A stretch of DNA of 10,725 bases from an uncultured Brachyspira sp. (GTDB lineage Bacteria > Spirochaetota > Brachyspiria > Brachyspirales > Brachyspiraceae). The notes under the pieces are model-generated. The model ran no database searches, was not told the DNA's origin, and saw nothing but the letters and a program-made list of their open reading frames with translations. The position numbers and the translations under genes are program-made. Positions 1 to 5,306 of the stretch are shown here, piece by piece (positions within the stretch are counted from its first letter, which is position 1; the number at the start of each line of letters is the position of its first letter). Location of the stretch: positions 1-10,725 of the forward strand of contig CAKVCJ010000037.1 in the NCBI GenBank assembly GCA_934725655.1. The letters run 5' to 3'.

Positions 1-203
1 ATCATAGAATTATTATTATCTTCAAACCATAAATCAACAAGTTTATTATAAGATAAAACATTTGACTCAAGTCCATTTCTCACTATAACATCCATCGCCT
101 TTGACGACATAATAGAAACAACGATAATACTAGATATAGTAGCAATTATAACAGAAACTGTAACTATAAAAGGTATCTTAAAAATTAGTTTATGAACATT
201 CAT
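1..203 (-). CDS. Membrane protein N-terminus, probably a methyl-accepting chemotaxis protein (partial, runs off left edge)
   Basis: An open frame of 67 codons starts at an ATG (203-201) and continues off the left edge without a stop. It is preceded by a good ribosome binding site (AGAGG, about 8 bases upstream on the minus strand). The peptide begins MNVHKLIFKIPF, followed by one long hydrophobic segment (about residues 7-32) and then a polar stretch rich in S, N, K and D (MSSKAMDVIVRNGLES...). A short basic start, one membrane helix and then an extracytoplasmic helix is the usual beginning of a chemoreceptor with a periplasmic dCache sensor, and spirochaetes carry many of these. The signalling domain lies outside the window, so a sensor histidine kinase or diguanylate cyclase with the same layout is possible. 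It lies 63 bp downstream of murD on the same strand. The reading frame is clear; the family is inference. Confidence 0.6.
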   Translation of the reverse strand, partial: MNVHKLIFKIPFIVTVSVIIATISSIIVVSIMSSKAMDVIVRNGLESNVLSYNKLVDLWFEDNNNSM

Positions 204-266
204 CTATTATTACCTCTAAAAAATTAGTTTTTTTAAATCATATTTTTTTAAATTTAATAAAAATTA

Positions 267-1676
267 TTAAAAAGTATTAAGTCCATTAACCAAACTTTTG
301 AAATAATTTCCTCGCTCTTCATAATTTTTAAAACTATCAAAACTAGCACAACCAGGTGAAAGCAAAACAGTATCTCCCTTTACAGCTATTTTTTCGGCAT
401 AATTAAATGCTTCTGTGAAATCTTTTATGATAATTTTATTAGAAACATCTATCATATCGTTTAAATCCTCAGATGCCTCACCTGTAAGAATAAGTTTTTT
501 AACTCTCTCTTCTATAATCGACTTTAATGGCTTAAAATCTATTCCCTTATTTCTACCCCCCATAATAAGTATAATGTTTTTATCAAAAGATTTTAAAGCA
601 CTCATAACCGCTGTCATAGATGTTGCTTTAGAATCATTTATATATTTTACTCCATTAACCTCTTTTACAAACTCTAATCTATGCTCTATGCTTTTAAAAC
701 TATTAACAGCACTATCTATATAATCTACTGGAATGTTATCTTTTAAACATGCCAAAACAGAAGCTAAAATATTTTCTATATTATGCATTCCAAATAGCTT
801 TCGTTTTGCTATAGAAAATAATTTTTCGTTATTATAATATAAACATTCATCTTCACTGTTATAATATAAATTAGCTTCTTTATATTTAGTAGAAAAAGTT
901 AATACATTAAAAGGAGTCTCTTTTCTTTTTATAATCTCATTATAATATCTATTAGTATAATAATTATCATAATTCAAAATTAAAAAGTCATTACTATTTT
1001 GATTTTTTGTAATATTTTTTTTTGCATTAAAATAATCTTCTATACCATCATACCTATCTAAATGGTCTTCAGCTATATTAAGTATAACAGAAATATGAGA
1101 ATGAAAATTATAAACTGTTTCCAACTGAAAACTTGAAAGCTCTAATACTATATCCTCATCTTTTTCTATGCTTTCAACTTCTTTAGAAAAAGTATTACCA
1201 ACATTGCCTAATAATCTTGCTTTTTTGTAAGAACTTATAATACTGTAAATTAAATTAACCGTAGTAGTTTTGCCATCTGTACCAGTTACCGATATATAAT
1301 TTCTATCTGGAATTAAATTGTAAGCAAACTCTATCTCCCCTATAACTTTTATATCTCTTTTTTTAGCCTCTTTTACTATATCTATACTCTGAGGTACTCC
1401 TGGAGATATTATTATTAGTGTAATGTCTTTTAAAACATTTATATCTTGCTTTCCGAAATATAATTTTGCATTTTTATCTTTTAACGCTTCTATACTGAGC
1501 TTTAATTCTTCTTTTGTTTTGCTGTCGCTTAAAGCGTATTTAATATTAATATCATTATTGCAATTTATATCATACAAAACATTGGCAATACTCACACCGC
1601 TTCTTAATGTAGCTCCAAGTATTAATATATTTTGTTTTTCTAAATAGTTTACATATTCTCTATTAAGCATTTTCAT
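267..1676 (-). CDS. murD: UDP-N-acetylmuramoyl-L-alanine--D-glutamate ligase (MurD)
   Basis: MurD is the cytoplasmic ATP-dependent ligase that adds D-glutamate to UDP-MurNAc-L-Ala in peptidoglycan precursor synthesis. The 469-residue length is normal. An N-terminal Rossmann-like domain (about 15-125) is followed by the central ATPase domain, with P-loop TGTDGKTT at 131-138, the MurD-typical ELSSFQLE at 179-186, DHLDR at 204-208, and K219 at the usual position of the carbamylated lysine. The C-terminal domain has HR at 332-333, DSKATS at 348-353, GGRNKG at 373-378 and LSPGCASFDSF near 439-449. The P-loop has Asp where many Mur ligases have Asn (TGTNGKT). The first ATG (1676) has no well-spaced ribosome binding site; the third codon, ATG at 1670, has GGA about 6 bases upstream and may be the true start. 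The gene is not beside other mur or fts genes here. It appears to be transcribed alone, from a promoter just downstream of the lipoprotein terminator. Confidence 0.96.
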   Translation of the reverse strand: MKMLNREYVNYLEKQNILILGATLRSGVSIANVLYDINCNNDINIKYALSDSKTKEELKLSIEALKDKNAKLYFGKQDINVLKDITLIIISPGVPQSIDIVKEAKKRDIKVIGEIEFAYNLIPDRNYISVTGTDGKTTTVNLIYSIISSYKKARLLGNVGNTFSKEVESIEKDEDIVLELSSFQLETVYNFHSHISVILNIAEDHLDRYDGIEDYFNAKKNITKNQNSNDFLILNYDNYYTNRYYNEIIKRKETPFNVLTFSTKYKEANLYYNSEDECLYYNNEKLFSIAKRKLFGMHNIENILASVLACLKDNIPVDYIDSAVNSFKSIEHRLEFVKEVNGVKYINDSKATSMTAVMSALKSFDKNIILIMGGRNKGIDFKPLKSIIEERVKKLILTGEASEDLNDMIDVSNKIIIKDFTEAFNYAEKIAVKGDTVLLSPGCASFDSFKNYEERGNYFKSLVNGLNTF

Positions 1677-1697
1677 TCCATAAAATTTTTTCTTTAT

Positions 1698-1726
1698 ATT
1701 ATAACAAAAAGAGCAATAAATTTAAA
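1698..1726 (-). promoter_or_regulatory. Candidate promoter of murD
   Basis: On the minus strand a perfect -10 box TATAAT (1703-1698) lies 22 bases before the first murD ATG, with a weak -35-like TTTAAA (1726-1721) 17 bp further upstream. A separate promoter is expected, because the lipoprotein terminator lies immediately upstream. In such AT-rich DNA a TATAAT match alone is weak evidence. Confidence 0.4.
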
Positions 1727-1740
1727 TATTTTTTAATATA

Positions 1741-1782
1741 TATAAAAAAAGCTAACTTATATATAATTACATATAAGTTAGC
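1741..1782 (-). terminator. Intrinsic terminator of the NlpE-like lipoprotein gene
   Basis: A perfect 12-bp inverted repeat (GCTAACTTATAT at 1751-1762, ATATAAGTTAGC at 1771-1782) surrounds an 8-base loop. On the minus strand the hairpin is followed directly by seven Ts (1750-1744). It begins 29 bases after the lipoprotein stop codon. The orientation of the T-run makes it a minus-strand terminator, separating lipoprotein (and possibly lysS) transcription from murD. Confidence 0.88.
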
Positions 1783-1811
1783 ATCAAATTCTTTCATACA
1801 AAATAATAAAA

Positions 1812-2219
1812 TCATTCAGTAAATAAAGGAGCAGTTTTGTTAGTATCAAAGCCTATAATCTTTGTAACTATTAGATATTTATTAGTAGTACCTTCTTCCA
1901 TACCTGCTCTATCTTCCAAATACCCTTCTACTTTAAGATTAACTTTAGTAGGCTCAGCAAAATTAAAAGCAGTATATTCTCTCTCTAAATTAATATACTC
2001 TCCTTCCATAGCCACAGGATAATTTTTCATCTCTGCATAATTGCTAAATATAGCAGAGTCAGCATAATAAACAAAATCTCCTTCAAAAGTAAGAGTATTT
2101 GAAATTAATTGGGTTTCTGCTGCTGAATTATTCTTAGAAGAATTCTCAGTACTTTCTGTTTTATTAGAACAAGAAACAGCAAGCACAAAAATGATAAATA
2201 ATAAATAGATTCTTTTCAT
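1812..2219 (-). CDS. Small lipoprotein with an NlpE C-terminal (OB-fold)-like domain
   Basis: This 135-residue protein starts with a lipoprotein signal: MKR, a hydrophobic core, then the lipobox-like LAVSC, which would put the lipidated cysteine at position 17. A Ser/Asn/Thr-rich linker follows (18-42). The rest (about 43-125) resembles the C-terminal OB-fold domain of the envelope lipoprotein NlpE. The shared pattern is G-x-Y/F-x-Y-x-ADSAxF (47-58), then YPVA (67-70), LEREY (78-82) and VEGYL (97-101). E. coli NlpE also has an N-terminal domain with a CxxC motif; that domain is absent here. The C-terminal-domain cysteine of NlpE after the ADAAxF motif is replaced (Tyr61), and there is no cysteine near the C-terminus. 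The start has a good ribosome binding site (AAGGA, 8 bases upstream). The gene follows lysS by 64 bp and ends in a strong terminator. The lipoprotein call is firm; the NlpE relationship is from recalled family patterns, and the function is unknown. Confidence 0.75.
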   Translation of the reverse strand: MKRIYLLFIIFVLAVSCSNKTESTENSSKNNSAAETQLISNTLTFEGDFVYYADSAIFSNYAEMKNYPVAMEGEYINLEREYTAFNFAEPTKVNLKVEGYLEDRAGMEEGTTNKYLIVTKIIGFDTNKTAPLFTE

Positions 2220-2283
2220 CTTTAATCCTTTTTTATTTTTTATAGAATATAATAACTATAATACTATTTATTTAGTAAATAAA

Positions 2284-3816
2284 CTATTCTATTTTTCTCA
2301 TCTGCGGGAAAAGAATAGTATCTCTAATGCTTGCTACATTTAGGAAAAGTATAGCCATTCTATCAATACCTATTCCAAGCCCGCCAGTAGGAGGAAGCCC
2401 ATATTCTAATGCATTTATAAAATCTAAATCCATATCCATAGTTTCATCTTCACCTCGAGCTTTTGCTTTTAATTGTTCCTCAAAACGCTCTTTTTGGTCT
2501 ATTGGGTCATTAAGCTCACTGAACCCATTAGACATCTCCATTCCGCCAATAAAGAGTTCGTATCTTTCTGTAATATCTGGATTGTCAGGATAAGATTTTG
2601 AAAGCGGAGAAACTGCCTTAGGATAATTAATAACAAATGTAGGCTGAATAAGTTTTTCTTCAACTTTCTCTTCAAATACAGCAACCATTACTTCCCATTT
2701 AGTAGGTTTAGTTTTTGAAGTGTCTATCTCTACACCTATTGATTTTGCTTTTGATATAGCTTCATCATCATTATCTATAGCATTAAAATCAAGTCCTGAA
2801 TGCTCTTTAACTAAATCAACCATAGGTATTCTTGCAAATGGAGGCTTAAAATTAATCTCATAATCTCTATATTGAGAAGTGTATTTTCCATTTAATTTGA
2901 AACATACTTTTGAGAATACTTCCTCTACCAATTCCATAACCTTATGGAAATTAGCATAAGCCATATATGCTTCCATCATGGTAAACTCTGGATTATGTCT
3001 TGTAGATATTCCTTCATTGCGGAAATTTCTATTAAGCTCAAATACCTTATCAAAACCTCCAACTATAAGCCTTTTCAAATAAAGTTCAGGTGCTATTCTT
3101 AAATAAAGAGTCATATCTAAAGTATTATGATGTGTAACAAATGGTTTAGCCTTAGCTCCGCCAATTAATGGGTGCATCATAGGAGTTTCTACTTCAAGGA
3201 AATTATTTTCTATCATTATCTCTCTTATAGCAGATATCATTTTAGAACGTTTAATAAATGCCTCTTTAACATCATCATTCATTATTAAATCAAGATATCT
3301 TTGTCTATAGCGAAGTTCTGTATCTGTTAGTCCATGAAATTTTTCAGGTAACGGATTTAATGATTTTGTAAGAAGTTTTAATTCGCTTGCATATATTGTA
3401 ATCTCTCCTGTTTTTGTTTTAAATACAGTACCTTTTACACCAACAATATCACCTATATCTATAAGTTTTTTGAACACTGTATTATAAAACTCATCGCCAA
3501 GTTTATCTTTTTGTATATATGCTTGAATAGTGCCTTCAGAATCTTTTATAGTTAAAAAAGAAGATTTCCCCATCACTCTATAAAGCATGATTCTTCCTGC
3601 AATGGCAACTTCAGTTTCATTTCTTTCTAATTCCTCAAACTTCTCAGCTATATCCTTTGATTTATAAGTTACATCATAGCTATTTGGAAATGGATTAATC
3701 CCCATACTTCTTAATGTGTTTAATTTCTCTTTCCTGTTTTCTTTTTCAGCATTCTTGTCTGACGCAGTAATTTTTTCGTTCTCTAAATTTTCAGAATGAT
3801 TTTTGTTTTCTGACAT
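2284..3816 (-). CDS. lysS: Lysyl-tRNA synthetase, class II (LysS)
   Basis: LysS charges tRNA-Lys with lysine in the cytoplasm. The 510-residue length is close to the usual 490-510. After a highly charged N-terminal tail (about 1-32) comes the anticodon-binding OB-fold (about 69-150, beginning VAIAGRIMLYRVMGKSSF). The class II catalytic core follows: RYRQRYLDLI near 169-178, motif 2 FELNRNFRNEGISTRHNPEF from residue 259, and motif 3 with GIGIDR at 481-486. These are characteristic of bacterial LysS rather than the class I enzyme found in some spirochaetes such as Borrelia. The ATG start has a strong ribosome binding site (GAGGG at 3829-3825, 8 bases upstream). A candidate promoter and a leader hairpin lie upstream. 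No terminator is obvious in the 64 bp before the lipoprotein gene, so the two may share a transcript. Confidence 0.98.
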   Translation of the reverse strand: MSENKNHSENLENEKITASDKNAEKENRKEKLNTLRSMGINPFPNSYDVTYKSKDIAEKFEELERNETEVAIAGRIMLYRVMGKSSFLTIKDSEGTIQAYIQKDKLGDEFYNTVFKKLIDIGDIVGVKGTVFKTKTGEITIYASELKLLTKSLNPLPEKFHGLTDTELRYRQRYLDLIMNDDVKEAFIKRSKMISAIREIMIENNFLEVETPMMHPLIGGAKAKPFVTHHNTLDMTLYLRIAPELYLKRLIVGGFDKVFELNRNFRNEGISTRHNPEFTMMEAYMAYANFHKVMELVEEVFSKVCFKLNGKYTSQYRDYEINFKPPFARIPMVDLVKEHSGLDFNAIDNDDEAISKAKSIGVEIDTSKTKPTKWEVMVAVFEEKVEEKLIQPTFVINYPKAVSPLSKSYPDNPDITERYELFIGGMEMSNGFSELNDPIDQKERFEEQLKAKARGEDETMDMDLDFINALEYGLPPTGGLGIGIDRMAILFLNVASIRDTILFPQMRKIE

Positions 3817-3835
3817 TTAAATATCCCTCTTGATA

Positions 3836-3873
3836 ATTATTTTCTATTAACAGTTGAAACAACTGAAAATAAT
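3836..3873 (-). promoter_or_regulatory. Two-part inverted repeat in the predicted lysS leader
   Basis: CAGTTG (3851-3856) and CAACTG (3860-3865) form a perfect 6-bp repeat around AAA. Outside it, ATTATTTT (3836-3843) pairs perfectly with AAAATAAT (3866-3873), leaving a 7-base bulge on one side. On the minus strand this would lie in the lysS leader about 7 bases before the GAGGG ribosome binding site and downstream of the candidate promoter. No T-run follows, so it is not an intrinsic terminator. It could be an RNA hairpin affecting translation or stability, or its centre could be an operator; neither is shown. Confidence 0.4.
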
Positions 3874-3886
3874 ACAATAAATATAT

Positions 3887-3914
3887 ATTATAATAAAAAA
3901 AAACTCTATAACAA
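3887..3914 (-). promoter_or_regulatory. Candidate lysS promoter
   Basis: On the minus strand TTGTTA (3914-3909) is followed after 16 bp by a perfect TATAAT (3892-3887). A transcript starting near 3880 would have a leader of about 65 bases containing the inverted repeat at 3836-3873. The match is good but the surrounding DNA is nearly all A/T, so chance matches are common. Confidence 0.45.
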
Positions 3915-3952
3915 AAAAGAATTATTATTTAAATAAATTAAAAAGAAAAGAC

Positions 3953-4456
3953 TTATCCCGCTAAATCACCATACTCTATATTCTTATCGCCATCAACATA
4001 AACTATTAAAGAATGATGCCTAAAATAATCAGGCTCAAAAAGTATATGCATAGTAGTATCAGGTTTAGTCTCATCTTCTTCAAAATCTATAAGTATGCTG
4101 TCTAAATACATAGCCCTATTGAAATCATCTTCGCTTATAGGTATATTGATTATTTCCCCAACACTATTTTTATATGAGTCCTCGTCAATTTGCTTATTTG
4201 TGGCAACCCACTCTTCAGCCAAAGTAATACATTGCTTAGATATAAGAAAATCAGAAATATTTTTTTTATGTTCATCTATCCATTTTAATATTTCATTTAT
4301 TTTATCTATATATTTTAATAACATATCTGACTTATTAGACTCTTCGCCAAAATCTATAATCAAACTAATATTTTCATCGCCCCATAAATTGCATGAGGTT
4401 TCATAAGAGAAATAATCACTTTCAGAAAAATTTTTTATTTGTAAAAAATTTGCCAT
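3953..4456 (-). CDS. Uncharacterised 167-aa protein, DUF2262-like
   Basis: This acidic soluble protein has no signal peptide, membrane segment or known catalytic motif that I can see. The N-terminal part (about 1-40) holds a short beta-rich stretch (LWGDENISLIIDFGEE). A helical stretch follows (about 44-90), ending LAEEWVATNK. The C-terminal part has ISEDDFNRAMYLDSILIDFEE (108-128, given here as key residues DDF, LDSI, DFEE), then ILFEPDYFRHHSLIVYVD from 138 and a terminal YGDLAG. A helix with a W, an 'F...L.L.SI' strand and a final 'D..F.GH.I.V' strand resemble DUF2262, a family of unknown function; here the GH position reads HH. This is recognition of a pattern, not a search result. A weak ribosome binding site (AGGA, about 10 bases upstream) precedes the ATG. 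The cytidylate-kinase-like gene ends 59 bp upstream on the same strand, so cotranscription is possible. Confidence 0.7.
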   Translation of the reverse strand: MANFLQIKNFSESDYFSYETSCNLWGDENISLIIDFGEESNKSDMLLKYIDKINEILKWIDEHKKNISDFLISKQCITLAEEWVATNKQIDEDSYKNSVGEIINIPISEDDFNRAMYLDSILIDFEEDETKPDTTMHILFEPDYFRHHSLIVYVDGDKNIEYGDLAG

Positions 4457-4515
4457 CTCTAACTAATCCTAAAATAGTTTTGTTAATAGTATAATACATT
4501 AATATATAAAATTCA

Positions 4516-5148
4516 TTATTTTTTTATATTTTTTAGTTTTTTATTCATAGCATTAATTATAATATCACAAATCTCATCATAACTAAAACAACCGCTGTCT
4601 AATGTCATATTATAATTAATCATATTCCCCCATTCTTCTCCAGTATAATATCTATGATAATTATATCTATAAGAATCCATATTCTTTAATTCTTTCTCTG
4701 CATTTTCTATTTTTACTCCATATTCTTTATTTATTCTTTCTATTCTATTTTCTATAGAGGAATGAATAAATACATTAAAAGAATTATCAAAATACTTTAA
4801 TATAAAGCTAGCACATCTTCCTATTATAACAGCCGATTCCTTATTGGCGATATCCATTATAACCTTGCTTTGTATTTCAAACATTTTATCTAATGTAGAA
4901 TGTATTTTATTTCCGGCAAATGGGCTTTCAAATTTCTGTTTATTGTATGCCGTAAAAAAAATATTATCATTCATAAAACATTCATCTTTAGCCTCTATAA
5001 CACCCCTGCCTAATCCTGTTTTATCAACAACTATATCTATTAATTCTTTATCATAGAAATTAATATTAAGCATTTTAGCTATTTTTTCACCAATTAGTCT
5101 TCCGCCGCTTCCATATTGCCTGCTTATCGTTAAAATAAAATTATCCAT
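4516..5148 (-). CDS. Cytidylate-kinase-like protein (Cytidylate_kin2 family)
   Basis: From the ATG at 5148 this is a 210-residue P-loop protein. It opens FILTISRQYGSGGRLIGEKI (4-23), the hallmark of the Cytidylate_kin2 family, in which Arg occupies the place near the usual Walker A lysine. YDKEL follows (32-36), then IIGRCASFIL (108-117), and a C-terminal block with YNYHRYYTGEEWG near 162-174 and YNMTLDSG at 179-186. These correspond to the GR-A-x-x-IL and YYTG-x-EWG motifs typical of this family. Members are annotated as CMP kinases by similarity, but most are untested and may use other substrates. The frame extends four codons to a GTG at 5160, but that start has no ribosome binding site; the ATG at 5148 has a weak purine-rich site (AAGTGA, about 10 bases upstream) and is preferred. 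The gene diverges from the ABC transporter gene. Confidence 0.85.
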   Translation of the reverse strand: MDNFILTISRQYGSGGRLIGEKIAKMLNINFYDKELIDIVVDKTGLGRGVIEAKDECFMNDNIFFTAYNKQKFESPFAGNKIHSTLDKMFEIQSKVIMDIANKESAVIIGRCASFILKYFDNSFNVFIHSSIENRIERINKEYGVKIENAEKELKNMDSYRYNYHRYYTGEEWGNMINYNMTLDSGCFSYDEICDIIINAMNKKLKNIKK

Positions 5149-5160
5149 ATTTATTATCAC

Positions 5161-5306
5161 TTTTATTTATTAAAAAATATATTAAATTATAATATAAATA
5201 ATATTTAAATCTATAGAAATTAAAAGATTATTAAATTATATTTATTTTATTGCATTAATTAATAATTAAATATAGAATACACATATTAATAATTATGGAT
5301 TTGTAA
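5161..5306. other. AT-rich divergent intergenic region
   Basis: About 146 bp, almost entirely A and T, separate the kinase-like gene (minus) from the ABC transporter gene (plus). Promoters for both must lie here or, for the kinase, just within it. A TATAAT on the minus strand (5191-5186) is a possible -10 box for the kinase, without a recognisable -35 box. Several short AT-only palindromes occur (for example ATTAATTAAT at 5255-5264), which is expected by chance at this composition. Confidence 0.5.
5250..5278 (+). promoter_or_regulatory. Candidate promoter of the ABC transporter-rdgB unit
   Basis: TTGCAT (5250-5255) and TAGAAT (5273-5278) are separated by 17 bp and lie about 30 bases before the ABC transporter ATG. 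The -10 matches five of six consensus positions; the -35 is weaker. It is the best-spaced pair I found in this region. Confidence 0.4.

Noticed and set aside
218..234. AAAAAA-TTAG-TTTTTT hairpin-like sequence between murD and the left-edge gene
   Set aside because: It is an A/T-only run pairing with itself, expected by chance here, and lacks a G/C stem.
415..723. Plus-strand open frame of 102 codons
   Set aside because: It is antisense to murD, has no recognisable protein pattern, and MurD motifs on the other strand account for the region.
2267..2283. TTTATTTA-G-TAAATAAA inverted repeat right after the lysS stop codon
   Set aside because: It is made almost only of A and T with a 1-base centre and no T-run, so it is too weak to call a terminator.
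2327..2593. Plus-strand open frame of 88 codons
   Set aside because: It is a shadow of the conserved lysS C-terminal motif 3 region on the minus strand.
2499..2684. Minus-strand frame of 61 codons in another phase within lysS
   Set aside because: It lies wholly within lysS in a different frame and has no ribosome binding site or family features.
3817..3952. T-box or lysine riboswitch before lysS
   Set aside because: The 136-bp region is too short and lacks the T-box sequence, the lysine riboswitch core and an intrinsic terminator.
4095..4406. Plus-strand open frame of 103 codons opposite the DUF2262-like gene
   Set aside because: It is serine/isoleucine-rich in the way antisense frames of AT-rich genes usually are; the minus-strand frame has better composition and a ribosome binding site.
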